From positions 62,001 to 126,000 of the forward strand of contig JAHBTS010000003.1 in NCBI GenBank assembly GCA_019638515.1: a stretch of 64,000 nt of DNA. Direction: 5' to 3'. Numbering within the stretch: the stretch's first letter is position 1; the number at the start of each line of letters is the position of its first letter. Made by a program: the position numbers and the translations under genes. This DNA is from Chitinophagales bacterium (GTDB lineage Bacteria > Bacteroidota > Bacteroidia > Chitinophagales > LD1). Below are positions 9,627-19,086 of the stretch, piece after piece. The notes under the pieces were generated by a model, which was not told where the DNA came from, ran no database searches, and saw only the letters and a program-made list of their open reading frames with translations.

Positions 9627-10591
9627 AACTGCTGGAGATAAGCTATATCTAAATCCTTTTTATCTGGGCGATACGAAAGTGCTAAGCTATAACCAAACCG
9701 CCTATTGGCAATAGGCATTGGCTGTGCCCTATAAAAATTGGGCAGTCTCATTTTACTCAATGCCACTGTGCCATAAGCCGCACGAAAAGTATCGGCAATT
9801 TGCTGCGTATAGCTAACTACATTTTCTATTCGAGCAAGGCCATCTTGCTGCATTAAAAGCGGTATGGATATTAACTCTCTGGAATTTCCAAAAACATGTT
9901 TCGATCTAAAAATACGCACTGCACTCTTGCTATTACAACATGCTTCATAATTCAACAATAAATCGTTTAGGCTATCGGCAACCACAAATGGATCGTAAGG
10001 ATCTATCAAATACCACTCGCCATCAATAGCGGTTAATGGAAACGTATGCACTCCGGGTTTACTCACCATTTGCGTATGTAATTTCAACCAATGCCGTACA
10101 CAGTCTGCATAAAATTGTGCCCTGCCTTCACAATACACAGCTTTATGGTTGTAAACTCCCAAATTATAGCGCTCTTCTATTGAAAGTTTATTCCAATTTG
10201 CATCGCTCAACGAATCGTTGTTGATGCCTAAACTATCGCCCAAAAAACGATAACTAAATGCGGCATATACAAAATCTGCCACCAATAATGCTTTGCTATA
10301 TTGCTTTGAAGTTTCAGGAATTGGAAACAAATCTACTTGTGCAAAATGCTGTTGAATAAGGTTCTCCGCTTCCGAAAAACTATATGGCAAATTACGAAAC
10401 AAAGTATCGGGCATAATAGTTGGAATAGGGAATGTAGTAAACACAGTTGTATCTGATGCCCGATGTGCAGGCTGCAATAATGTATGCAAATGCATCATAG
10501 AAAGAGAAGTATGGCTATGCGTTTTATCGCGATAGCAGCCAACTGCAATAAGCATAACAACAATAACCGCAAGAGGAGAAAAGCACTTCAT
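9614..10591 (-). CDS. Transglutaminase-like lipoprotein (paralogue)
   Basis: A 325-residue lipoprotein (lipobox IAVGC, Cys19) paralogous to the protein at 740-1720. Shared features are the VADFVYA helix, VYCEGRAQF with candidate catalytic C154, GVHTFPL with H182 and LIDPYDPFV with D197. The triad and its spacing match transglutaminase-like cysteine enzymes. The start codon overlaps the carbamoyltransferase stop by one base (TAATG at 10591), so the two are translationally coupled and probably act in one pathway or on one envelope product. Its 3' end runs into the transposase relic, but the reading frame itself is intact and conserved to the end. The exact substrate cannot be read from the sequence. 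Confidence 0.7.
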   Translation of the reverse strand: MKCFSPLAVIVVMLIAVGCYRDKTHSHTSLSMMHLHTLLQPAHRASDTTVFTTFPIPTIMPDTLFRNLPYSFSEAENLIQQHFAQVDLFPIPETSKQYSKALLVADFVYAAFSYRFLGDSLGINNDSLSDANWNKLSIEERYNLGVYNHKAVYCEGRAQFYADCVRHWLKLHTQMVSKPGVHTFPLTAIDGEWYLIDPYDPFVVADSLNDLLLNYEACCNSKSAVRIFRSKHVFGNSRELISIPLLMQQDGLARIENVVSYTQQIADTFRAAYGTVALSKMRLPNFYRAQPMPIANRRFGYSLALSYRPDKKDLDIAYLQQFYCF

Positions 10592-12327
10592 TATGTATTA
10601 TCTTTTTGCAGCCAATAATTGCCAATTGCCAAGGCATCTAATCCGGTAGAAAGGAAAGTTTTTACGGCCTGCTCTGGTGTACACACAATAGGTTCTTCCT
10701 TATCATTAAAAGAAGTATTGAGAAGTGCAGGAATACCTGTTTGCTTTTCAAACTCACTGATTAAGCGATGGTATAAATAGTTGGCTTCGGGAGTTACCAA
10801 TTGAGGCCTAGTGGTTCCATCTGTATGTATGGCTTCGGGAATAAGTTGTTGCGCTTCGGCTGTGGTAGAAAACGCAATGGTCATAAAAGGAGCATGTTGC
10901 GCATGTATGAGTAAGCGGTCTTTAGCATCGCACAAAATAGAAGCAGCAAAGGGTCGCCATGCCTCTCGATTCTTTACCTGTAAATTTACTTTATTGCTCA
11001 TACCTTCTATTGCCGGATGAGCCAAAATAGAACGGTTTCCCAATGCACGTGCACCTGCTTCCATTGCACCTTGAAACCAGCCAATTATTCTGCCTTGTGC
11101 CAATGCACTTGCCGCAGTTTTTTCAATGCAAGGCTCTAAGCTAAATGGCATGGTGGTTTGTCGCAATGCTTGTTCAATTTCTTTATCGGAAAAAGAGGGG
11201 CCGTAATATGCATGCTGCATGCTTAAACGGTGATTAATACCCATAGCCTTTGCATGCAGCATTGCTGCACCTAGTGCAGTGCCATCATCGCTAGAAACCG
11301 GAGGCACAAAAACATTTTTAACTGCCGGGTGTGCAGCTAATATGCCATTCATTTTACAGTTAAGTGCCACTCCGCCTGCCAAGCATATATTTCCATTAAA
11401 ATTGGGCAGTTTAGTTACTCTTTTAAGCAATCCTAGCATTGCCGATTCTATTAAACTTTGGGCTGCATAGGCTACATTATAGTGATATGGCAACAGTGCC
11501 GAATTAGCTGCTCGCGCTTTACCCAACAAAGCCTCTAATTTAGTGCTATAAACACTTCCTGTGGTATGTTTTCCCGCAAAGCTAAAGCGTGGATTATAGC
11601 TATATGCACCATCTGTATCTATAGAAAGCATTTGCTGTAACTTAAACATGGTATCGGCATCGTATTTACCATAGGCAGCAAGTGCCATTGTTTTGCCTTC
11701 ATGGCTATTGGGTGTAAAGCCAAGCCATTCAGTAATACTTTGATAAAACCATCCCAGCGAATGTGGAATTTGCATTGTTTCTACTTGTGTAATTTCTTCA
11801 CCCTGTGCCGAAAAAATTGTAGTACACTTATCTTCTCCGCTGCCATCTACTACAATAATATGTGCCTGCTCCATACCCGAAGCAAAATACGCGCTGGCAG
11901 CATGGGCTAAATGATGCCGATAAAAATAAACTGGTGGCACTTTTACATTTGCATCAATAGCTTTACACATCTTACCCAATGCACTTCTTACAGCAGCAGG
12001 TCTGTATTTTGCAAGTTGCTCCAATGCATTTTTAAAAGCACCTTTATCGCTGTTGAACGAAGCATATTGCAAAGCAGTTTTAGCCACAAAAAATGGCATA
12101 TAAAATTGGTAGCGAGGTGCGTACCAACCAAAGGCAATAGCATCTATTTGCTCCAACGAAATTTTTGCTTGCTGCAAACACCATGCTGCTGCCCCAACAG
12201 GCATCATTCCAAAACTTTCTTTCTGCCTTGTAAAACGCTCCTCGGCAGCTAAGGCAGTAAGTTTACCTGCCTGCCACAAACATGCTGCGGGGTTAATACC
12301 TAAACCATTTATGCCAAGTATATTCAT
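10591..12327 (-). CDS. Carbamoyltransferase, NodU/CmcH family
   Basis: A full-length 578-residue member of the NodU/CmcH/TobZ O-carbamoyltransferases. The N-terminus NILGINGLGINPAAC and EERFTRQK match the kinase-like nucleotide-binding half. HHLAHAASAYFAS (about residues 138-150) carries the conserved metal-binding histidines, followed by VVDGSGE and EGKTMALAAYG. The C-terminal YrdC-like half has GALEAGARALGNRS-type sequence (here AMEAGARALGNRS) and the NTSFN motif. These enzymes transfer a carbamoyl group from carbamoyl phosphate via carbamoyl-AMP to a hydroxyl of a sugar or antibiotic. It is the first gene of a two-gene minus-strand operon with the lipoprotein at 9614-10591. The acceptor is unknown; the neighbouring GT-C-like proteins and oxygenases suggest a glycan or small molecule. 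Confidence 0.92.
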   Translation of the reverse strand: MNILGINGLGINPAACLWQAGKLTALAAEERFTRQKESFGMMPVGAAAWCLQQAKISLEQIDAIAFGWYAPRYQFYMPFFVAKTALQYASFNSDKGAFKNALEQLAKYRPAAVRSALGKMCKAIDANVKVPPVYFYRHHLAHAASAYFASGMEQAHIIVVDGSGEDKCTTIFSAQGEEITQVETMQIPHSLGWFYQSITEWLGFTPNSHEGKTMALAAYGKYDADTMFKLQQMLSIDTDGAYSYNPRFSFAGKHTTGSVYSTKLEALLGKARAANSALLPYHYNVAYAAQSLIESAMLGLLKRVTKLPNFNGNICLAGGVALNCKMNGILAAHPAVKNVFVPPVSSDDGTALGAAMLHAKAMGINHRLSMQHAYYGPSFSDKEIEQALRQTTMPFSLEPCIEKTAASALAQGRIIGWFQGAMEAGARALGNRSILAHPAIEGMSNKVNLQVKNREAWRPFAASILCDAKDRLLIHAQHAPFMTIAFSTTAEAQQLIPEAIHTDGTTRPQLVTPEANYLYHRLISEFEKQTGIPALLNTSFNDKEEPIVCTPEQAVKTFLSTGLDALAIGNYWLQKDNT

Positions 12328-12469
12328 TGCCTATGCAGTGGTAAAAATCTTTTATTTTTTGGCATTCTGTACATCGCACTAATTTATTATTGCACATCTT
12401 TAACGCATACAAGTATATTGTGGCTGCATGAACTTTGCCACACAATGATTTCAACCACATAGTACAAAA

Positions 12470-13831
12470 ATGGCTGTTAGTAAATTTACAAAAAACTTAG
12501 TGCTTGCAGGAATGGTTACAGCCATTGCATTACTTCTTGCCGAAGTAGGATTACGCATGGCAGGCGCGCGCCCCGGCACTTATATTCTTAGTAAAGATTT
12601 TAAAGTGGTGGACTCACCTTTTTTATACAAAAACTACATTACTGACGAAGCCGGAATTTACAAACTTAGCCCTTGGGTAAGCGATACGCTTTGGCATTAC
12701 TTTATTTCCGAACCAAATACCATAAACACAGCTGAGTTCAACAATACTTTTATAGCACAAGACAAGCTAGACCAATGTATGCAGGATTTTGTTTCTATAC
12801 AGAATCCTAAATGCTGTCGAAACTTCAGCAGAATCCTACACAACTATCGTACGAATAATACACATACGAGTTTATTAAAAGACACTTTCAATTCAATTAA
12901 AAAAAATGGTGCCATCAATACATGGCAACAAGCAATACTTAAATATGTAAACCACCCATTTAATACAGACGGGTTTAGAAGTATAGGATTCAACAACGAC
13001 TCAACCGATAAGCTAAAAGTGTTGCTCATTGGCGACTCTTATGTATTTGGCTATAGTGCATCACCTTTTCATGCATCATTCTCCGACAACTTACTGGCAA
13101 AAGGCTATATGATATATGCAGCAGGAATTCCCGGCACAGATCCTGCCCAGTATGCAGCCATTGCCCAAAAATATATTCCCATTATTAAACCCGACATTGT
13201 GGTGATGTGCTTTTATGAAGGGAATGATTACATGCCCTACAATCGCACACCACAACACATGCATCCACATGAATATATGAGCAATGCAGGTTTTTTTATT
13301 AGTGCGCCTCACGGAGAATTTATGGATTTTACTACTTGCTACCGTTACTACAAATCTCTGCTAGAAATACCTAATACGCAGCACAATGCTTTTAATTCAA
13401 TAATGGCAAAAAGCGCTCTAACATCTTTAACTTGGGGTGGTCTTCTTAAAGCAAACTTGGTTAAGCATCCAATAGTAGAAGCATCGAATCAACAACTATT
13501 ACAAATGCAGCAAAATTACCAACCCGAGTTTACAGCGCGCCACATACATAGTTTCGATACTGCCTGCCGGAAATACAACACACCTGTGCTTTACACCGTT
13601 ATTGCACAACGCGATGACGTAAACCACACAGGAAGCGAAGATGCCATTCCCGACACTATGCGTGCACAACAAGTATTTGGGAATATTCCATTTCAATACT
13701 GCCGCCACACAAAGAGAAAACTACATTACCAAACAATAGATTCTCATTTTAACAACGAAGGGCATCTAGTTTTTACGAATTTCTTAGATACGCTATTGAA
13801 ACCTTTTGCATTGCAAAAAATTAAGCAATAA
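12470..13831 (+). CDS. Membrane-anchored SGNH/GDSL hydrolase-like protein
   Basis: A 453-residue protein with an N-terminal membrane anchor (about residues 8-26) and an SGNH-hydrolase-like domain facing the periplasm. Block I is LLIGDSYVFGY with candidate nucleophile S190; block III is FYEGND with N252; block V is DSHFNNEGH with D424 and H426. These are the positions expected for GDSL/SGNH esterases and acyltransferases, including AlgX/AlgJ-like and OafB-type O-acetylation domains. An insertion with a CC pair (about residue 115) lies before block I. It begins a plus-strand run divergent from the carbamoyltransferase. It may add or remove O-acyl groups on a glycan, which is inference. Confidence 0.72.
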   Translation: MAVSKFTKNLVLAGMVTAIALLLAEVGLRMAGARPGTYILSKDFKVVDSPFLYKNYITDEAGIYKLSPWVSDTLWHYFISEPNTINTAEFNNTFIAQDKLDQCMQDFVSIQNPKCCRNFSRILHNYRTNNTHTSLLKDTFNSIKKNGAINTWQQAILKYVNHPFNTDGFRSIGFNNDSTDKLKVLLIGDSYVFGYSASPFHASFSDNLLAKGYMIYAAGIPGTDPAQYAAIAQKYIPIIKPDIVVMCFYEGNDYMPYNRTPQHMHPHEYMSNAGFFISAPHGEFMDFTTCYRYYKSLLEIPNTQHNAFNSIMAKSALTSLTWGGLLKANLVKHPIVEASNQQLLQMQQNYQPEFTARHIHSFDTACRKYNTPVLYTVIAQRDDVNHTGSEDAIPDTMRAQQVFGNIPFQYCRHTKRKLHYQTIDSHFNNEGHLVFTNFLDTLLKPFALQKIKQ

Positions 13832-13915
13832 AACATGTTGGATACTATGAAATTTCTTGAAAAAAATACGGAATGCAATAGCAACATACAGTAAAAAAAA
13901 TTTCTTTTACCCATT

Positions 13916-15451
13916 GTGAAACTAAACACACTTCTGCCAATAAACTATATCCAAAAGCATCGACTGCTTTTTTTAGTCCTTTCAATATTACTGGTTGGGC
14001 GCTTGGCAATAAGCGGAGAAGGCTACTTAGAAGATAGCGATGAAGTAGATTACTACTGTGCCGAAAATGCATTCGATGCACTTATAGATTTCCGCTTTGC
14101 CGATTTCAGCAACCATTTAGCACTTACAGAAGGCAAGCCTACAGAAACATTTTTAAAAGTGATGCAAGTACCCTTCCACAGAGCGTTTGCTTTTATCATC
14201 AATGAACCACGCCACAGCCCTGCAGCACTTTGGATACTGGGCTTGGTAAATATTACCGTATCGCTATGCCTGCTATTCGCTTTCTATGTATTGCTCAGGC
14301 AAGTTCAAATAGCATATATACCATCGGTTGTCGGAACACTTTGGCTGGGTGTATTTATCAACTTCAACCTATACACCCGGCACTTGCTTTCTTATGACTT
14401 AGGGCTACTCTTCTTCGTAACTGCACTTTTGTGCTTGCTTTATACAAACGCCAACGAAATAAAAAGAATCCAACTTGCCGGATTGCTTACAGCGCTTGGC
14501 ATTACTACTTATCACGGCTATTTTATGATGGGATTTATTATAGGAATATGGCTGCTGTTTGGCAATAACTTTAAAAGAATTTCAGTTACTCAGCGCATCA
14601 AACATTTTACCATTGGCTTTCTGCCACTACTTATTTTGTACGAAATAATTTTTTATCCGGGTGGGCATTCTTTCATTGGCGAAAACTTAAAGATAAGCGA
14701 AACCATCAATCAAGGTTCTCACCAAGAAGGTTTCCTTTTTGCTTGGCTCTACCTCACCAAAATTGAAGGTATTGCCGGTATTGCATGTCTTGCATTGTTT
14801 GCACTAGCAGCAATCTATTCTTTCACACGAAAGCCATCTTCTCCAGTATCCATTTTAATTATATCCGGCTTGGTGGCTTATCTTATTTATGCTACGGCAG
14901 TGTATTACTTCCACATACTGGTATTTTATGGAAGAATATGGCACATGTATTATCCTTTTATGGTAATGGGAGCAGTGTTTATACTCAGTAAATTTAAATG
15001 GATTGAAAGCCGATGGACAGCCGCATTTTTACTATGTATTTTGTGTTTTCAATATGGAATAAATATACAGAGCTTAAACAGCATAACATATCCGCGCAAA
15101 GTGCTGGATAAGTTTGGCGTACTATTACCCGATGGTTCGGTTGCAGAGAAGCACTACAAATACACCATGCGGAGTGTTGAAAGGTATGTTTCAAACGAAT
15201 ACTTCAGAAAGTATGCCGCAAAGCCACTTGAAAACAACAACTACATTTTTACAAACACCTGTTTCTTTAGCCACTTCCCCGACTTTTTCTTAACCACCTA
15301 TGAGCCATTAAATGTGCCTGGAAGAAAGGTATACAGCAAACTTCATTTTATGAGTTATCCTGCTTATACTTTTGAGTACTGCTCTACTTATGGACGCTCT
15401 TTCTTTGAAAATAAAAAAATTCATATTGAAGTAATTGACCCAAATGAATAA
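13916..15451 (+). CDS. Polytopic membrane protein, GT-C (GT39-like) glycosyltransferase candidate
   Basis: A 511-residue integral membrane protein starting at GTG (13916). After the first membrane segment (about 18-34) comes an acidic loop, EDSDEVDYYCA, which resembles the first periplasmic loop of GT-C enzymes (GT39/ArnT type), where Asp/Glu residues bind the lipid-phosphate sugar donor. About ten further hydrophobic segments follow, then a soluble tail of about 90 residues. The stop overlaps the start of the next gene by 8 bases. The GT-C assignment rests on topology and the acidic motif only; a general membrane protein of unknown function is the alternative. Confidence 0.6.
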   Translation: MKLNTLLPINYIQKHRLLFLVLSILLVGRLAISGEGYLEDSDEVDYYCAENAFDALIDFRFADFSNHLALTEGKPTETFLKVMQVPFHRAFAFIINEPRHSPAALWILGLVNITVSLCLLFAFYVLLRQVQIAYIPSVVGTLWLGVFINFNLYTRHLLSYDLGLLFFVTALLCLLYTNANEIKRIQLAGLLTALGITTYHGYFMMGFIIGIWLLFGNNFKRISVTQRIKHFTIGFLPLLILYEIIFYPGGHSFIGENLKISETINQGSHQEGFLFAWLYLTKIEGIAGIACLALFALAAIYSFTRKPSSPVSILIISGLVAYLIYATAVYYFHILVFYGRIWHMYYPFMVMGAVFILSKFKWIESRWTAAFLLCILCFQYGINIQSLNSITYPRKVLDKFGVLLPDGSVAEKHYKYTMRSVERYVSNEYFRKYAAKPLENNNYIFTNTCFFSHFPDFFLTTYEPLNVPGRKVYSKLHFMSYPAYTFEYCSTYGRSFFENKKIHIEVIDPNE

Positions 15452-16886
15452 GCAACATCTTACTTGGTGGGGAAATATATCGTTGGGCATTTCGGCAGTT
15501 ATTGGATTAGTATGCCTGCTAACTGCTATTATGTATAGCGTACCTAATGCCGAAGATTTTGCCCTTAGTAATGCACCGCGTTTTCAAGGAAGGATAACTT
15601 CAATTGTAAACATCTTATGCTTTTTTGATTCGCGTTACACAGCAAATATGTTGCACGCTTTCAACCCTTTAGCTTTAGGCTCTTATCAGCACTTCTTTAT
15701 TATTCCGCTCATCTGCTTTCTATTGTTGCTACTTGCGGTACGGTTTTTTCTTGGAAGCATACTTGTTTCAAAAAAACTATGGCTGCTTTCATTGTTGCTT
15801 ACATGCAGCTATATGGCTTTGGTGCCCAGTTTACCTTTTGCACTCTTTTACATGAGCAGCACTTTTACCTATACCTATCCTTGTATTTTTTGGCTGCTGT
15901 GGGTTGGTACACTATTGCGCTACCACCAATGGAAAACTCCACTTACTACATTCTTCGGCTTAACTTTCCTAATCCTATCGTTTGGCAGTAGCGAATTGTT
16001 TATTCCCATAAATGGAATAACACTATTGGCGGCATTGCTGCTGTGCTTTCCTGCAAATAAAGAACGGCTCGTTGCAGTTCTACCGTATTGCATAATTGGG
16101 GTAGCCTGCTTAGCTTTTATATATTTTATGCCTTCCAATAAATTTAGTTCAGAGAAAATACACAGAAGCCTTGCCGAAAGATACGAAGGTTCCAATTTTC
16201 TCTTCGTAGGTTTAAAAATGTATAGCAGTGCTTGGATAAGAGGCATCTTCAGCATCTATAATCTTTTGCTCTTTTGCGCACTCACTGTTGTATTTCAATC
16301 TGTAAATTTTCGCCCTCAATTACTGCAAAAATGGAGTGCCCAACACCTTGCAGGGTTGGTTGTTTTCGTACAGTTCTTCTCGTTCTTATTTATGTTACCC
16401 TACTTGCTTTCAATAGGCTCTTCCAGCGAGTATCCGGTTCGTATTCTCAATATTGTACTTTTCTTTCCTTACATAGCTTTATTTATTCTATTGCCATATT
16501 TGTGCAGTAGGTTTGGTTTACCTGTGTTTTTTAACCGATGGCTACTACCTATTACTACTCTTCTATTGCCTTTAAGTGTACTAGCAAGTGCTCCTAATTT
16601 TAGATTGATAGTTCAAGAATTGTATTCGGGGAAATTGGCAGAACTATACACCAACCACCAACAATTGTATAGCGATATTGATTCAGTAAAAAAGTGTGGA
16701 AAAACTCCGCTTATAGTAGAATTTCCGCAAATGGAAACCCCGCCTGCTTCTATTTGGCTGCATGGCGATTTATTGCCCAATCGGGAAAATGAAGATTGGA
16801 ATCTTGCCTACGAAATGTATTTTCAAATTGATGAACTACGCCTTCCGGGCGATACTATTTTTAAACCCACCAACACCTGTGAATAG
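15444..16886 (+). CDS. DUF6056-like polytopic membrane protein
   Basis: A 480-residue polytopic protein, similar in layout to the one at 19087-20523. After the first membrane segment both carry an acidic motif (PNAEDFALSN here) followed by a region ending FFDSRYTANMLHAFNP; the second protein has IYDGRYSTNILHVLNP. This is the pattern of DUF6056-type membrane proteins and resembles GT-C enzymes with an acidic first periplasmic loop. I chose ATG 15444 over an upstream TTG because it gives an 8-base overlap (ATGAATAA) with the preceding stop, the same junction seen three more times nearby. Likely role is sugar transfer or flipping in an envelope pathway, by inference only. Confidence 0.65.
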   Translation: MNKQHLTWWGNISLGISAVIGLVCLLTAIMYSVPNAEDFALSNAPRFQGRITSIVNILCFFDSRYTANMLHAFNPLALGSYQHFFIIPLICFLLLLLAVRFFLGSILVSKKLWLLSLLLTCSYMALVPSLPFALFYMSSTFTYTYPCIFWLLWVGTLLRYHQWKTPLTTFFGLTFLILSFGSSELFIPINGITLLAALLLCFPANKERLVAVLPYCIIGVACLAFIYFMPSNKFSSEKIHRSLAERYEGSNFLFVGLKMYSSAWIRGIFSIYNLLLFCALTVVFQSVNFRPQLLQKWSAQHLAGLVVFVQFFSFLFMLPYLLSIGSSSEYPVRILNIVLFFPYIALFILLPYLCSRFGLPVFFNRWLLPITTLLLPLSVLASAPNFRLIVQELYSGKLAELYTNHQQLYSDIDSVKKCGKTPLIVEFPQMETPPASIWLHGDLLPNRENEDWNLAYEMYFQIDELRLPGDTIFKPTNTCE

Positions 16887-17355
16887 CACTATCTATAAAT
16901 CGCTTGTTGTTACAGTTTGTTGGGTTGCAATACTTGCAATACTACTTGCAATACTACATCGGCAACCGCAAGCGCATCTTAATAAAACATATTTAAGTTT
17001 AAAGCATTCAACAGCTATTACAAAAGATTTCTATACCGAAAAATACCTGCGTGCCGTACAACATGAAATATCTATGGCAACAGACTTGTGCAAGGTATCT
17101 AATCGGCAACTACTCACTGAATTTACACAGCTCCGTAACGATAGTCTTTTTCTGTATAGTTTATACTTACCATTCGCAAAAGCGCAGGGCGACCCCATAG
17201 TAAAACACCACCCCAAATATGCATTGATGGTTGAGGCTCCGCTAAGCATTACCCCTGCAAAATCGGTCACCTATTTCCTTATAGAAAAAAACAATCGAAT
17301 GGCTTTTGATAGCATTGCAGGATTGCGCTATTACATTGCTAATTTTGCAAACTAA
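16879..17355 (+). CDS. Small single-pass membrane protein of unknown function
   Basis: A 158-residue protein with one N-terminal membrane segment (about residues 8-24) and a soluble, probably periplasmic domain of about 130 residues. I recognise no family. The GTG start at 16879 was chosen because it gives an 8-base overlap (GTGAATAG) with the upstream DUF6056-like gene; the in-frame ATG at 16831 would make a longer, less natural N-terminus inside the previous gene. The second DUF6056-like gene (19087-20523) is also followed by a small single-pass protein with the same overlap, so it is probably a dedicated partner of the membrane enzyme. Confidence 0.6.
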   Translation: MNSTIYKSLVVTVCWVAILAILLAILHRQPQAHLNKTYLSLKHSTAITKDFYTEKYLRAVQHEISMATDLCKVSNRQLLTEFTQLRNDSLFLYSLYLPFAKAQGDPIVKHHPKYALMVEAPLSITPAKSVTYFLIEKNNRMAFDSIAGLRYYIANFAN

Positions 17356-17366
17356 TAAGACATAAA

Positions 17367-18164
17367 CTATGTCTGTTGTGCTTTACCAAGTATGTACTTT
17401 ATATAAACAAGTTTTCCTTCTTTCAATTGGTTATGAAACTCAGAACCCTTTGTAAAGTTCACACCTTGCTTATTCAGCAGTATATCTTCTAAATACCCCA
17501 TAACACCCCCGGAAGTAGAACTGCTATCTATAGATTGCAATACTCCGCTTGTAATATCTTCTTTATGTAAAATAGCTAAACTCGCTCTCTCCATCTCAGT
17601 TTCTACTTTTGCAACCGCTTCTACTCGAAAAACATCTGCATAATGCAGTCTTCCATTAGAAGTAAGGGCATTACTCACATTGGTAAAAAACTTAGATTCC
17701 TCCGGAAAATGCTGCGAGGCTTCTACGCTAAACACAAAATCAAATTTTACATCCCCAATTACCGATGGAAAATTTTCAGATGTGGCTCTAAAAAACTCAA
17801 TATTATCTTTCTTAAACTTTGAATTACTATAAGCAACCGAGAGTGCCAATTTATCTACACCATAAACCACTTTCCCGGGTAAATACTTAGCTGCCAGATT
17901 AGTTCCTCCGCCCAGTCCTGAGCCAACTTCCAATACATGATTGATGGAATCTCTTGCACCTTCGAATACTTTTAAATAAAGAGAGCTTTGTCTATGAAGT
18001 TTATCTGCCTCACTTGTTTCTTTTACTGTACTCTCTAAAGCACCCACAAATCCTAGATTCATGAAATCTAATTGCTCCTTATTTATCCATGCTTTAATTA
18101 CAAGCAAGTGATACCATAGATATATAAAGTAGTTACCCCTAGAAGTTAAAACTCTTTGCGCCAT
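17367..18164 (-). CDS. SAM-dependent methyltransferase, class I
   Basis: A 265-residue protein with the Rossmann-type SAM-binding motif I HVLEVGSGLGGG, motif II at VVYGVDK and a FDFVFSVEASQHF segment typical of small-molecule methyltransferases in lipid, quinone and polyketide pathways. It lies on the minus strand inside an otherwise plus-strand run and converges with the small membrane protein ending at 17355. The start at 18164 precedes a weakly conserved N-terminal stretch, and a start further in (for example MNLGFVG near residue 35) is possible. The substrate is unknown; the surrounding oxygenases and carbamoyltransferase make it a plausible tailoring enzyme. Confidence 0.82.
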   Translation of the reverse strand: MAQRVLTSRGNYFIYLWYHLLVIKAWINKEQLDFMNLGFVGALESTVKETSEADKLHRQSSLYLKVFEGARDSINHVLEVGSGLGGGTNLAAKYLPGKVVYGVDKLALSVAYSNSKFKKDNIEFFRATSENFPSVIGDVKFDFVFSVEASQHFPEESKFFTNVSNALTSNGRLHYADVFRVEAVAKVETEMERASLAILHKEDITSGVLQSIDSSSTSGGVMGYLEDILLNKQGVNFTKGSEFHNQLKEGKLVYIKYILGKAQQT

Positions 18165-18218
18165 ATATTTTTATTTACAGAAAATAGATTGTACTATTTG
18201 CAACAAATAAAGGGAATA

Positions 18219-19073
18219 ATGAACAAGATTCAACTAAATCGTTACAATTCAGAACAGCTATCCACCACTTCTATATTTACATCGCCATCCATAACATCTC
18301 CATTTATCACCGTTATTGAAGACTTTTTATCGCACGAAGAAATATGCAGTATATTAAAAACATATACGGATATTAAGGAAGAAACATTTCCGCTCCCTAA
18401 CCAACAAGGAAGAGTGTATCCTTTGAGTATCTATGCGTATCAATATAGATTTCATAATAATAACGATGTTGCCTTAGAGCGGTCTTTTTTTTACTCCTCT
18501 GCGCAGTTCAATACTAATTTTGCAAGCAAATTCAATATTGACATTTATGCCAAACTAAAAGCAGTTTTGAATGCTATAACCAACTGCCCCGAATATGAAT
18601 ATGTACCACACTACACTCATGGTGGTGAGTTCCCTTTCTGCACCATACGCGAACTTTTTCCAGGTACAGGTGAAATGACAGTACATTGTGAAAAAGCACT
18701 ATTCTCCTTTGCCAATACTTTCTACAACAACATCACTCCAACAATGGATATAGATTACCAATGGAGTTTTTTTGTTGTATTAGAAGCTCCGGAGAGTGGA
18801 GGAGCTTTAACCGTGTTTGATTTCGACAACAATGAAGTGGTACAAAAAATAGATGACGAAAAATTTCTAATGCGAGATGGCAGTATATTTACCATTGATC
18901 CCCATAGCGAAAGAGCTGTACAAGTTATGCCTAAAAAAGGTAGTCTTGTTATCTTTAACGGAGGTAACTACTGGCACAGGATTGAACGCATAGCGGGCAA
19001 TAATAGCAGGATTACTTTAGGCGGATTTGTTTGCCACGACAACAATTCCAACAAAGGATATATCTGGTCCTAG
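18219..19073 (+). CDS. 2OG-Fe(II) oxygenase-like protein with HxE site
   Basis: A 284-residue protein resembling prolyl-4-hydroxylase-type double-stranded beta-helix oxygenases. The candidate metal ligands are H156 and E158 (TVHCE) and distal H253 (NYWHRIE), with R264 (SRITLGG) as the 2-oxoglutarate contact. The usual motif is HxD, so this is an HxE variant. KKGSLVIFNGGN just before the distal His is typical of the family. I placed the start at ATG 18219; the longer frame from 18156 would overlap the divergent methyltransferase. It lies 13 bases upstream of the second DUF6056-like gene and likely belongs to that operon. Confidence 0.7.
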   Translation: MNKIQLNRYNSEQLSTTSIFTSPSITSPFITVIEDFLSHEEICSILKTYTDIKEETFPLPNQQGRVYPLSIYAYQYRFHNNNDVALERSFFYSSAQFNTNFASKFNIDIYAKLKAVLNAITNCPEYEYVPHYTHGGEFPFCTIRELFPGTGEMTVHCEKALFSFANTFYNNITPTMDIDYQWSFFVVLEAPESGGALTVFDFDNNEVVQKIDDEKFLMRDGSIFTIDPHSERAVQVMPKKGSLVIFNGGNYWHRIERIAGNNSRITLGGFVCHDNNSNKGYIWS

Positions 19074-19086
19074 ATTTTAATTTAAA

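Noticed and set aside
17357..17373. AGACAT/ATGTCT hairpin between convergent genes
   Set aside because: Six-base arms without a T-run on either side and overlapping the methyltransferase stop; too weak for a terminator.
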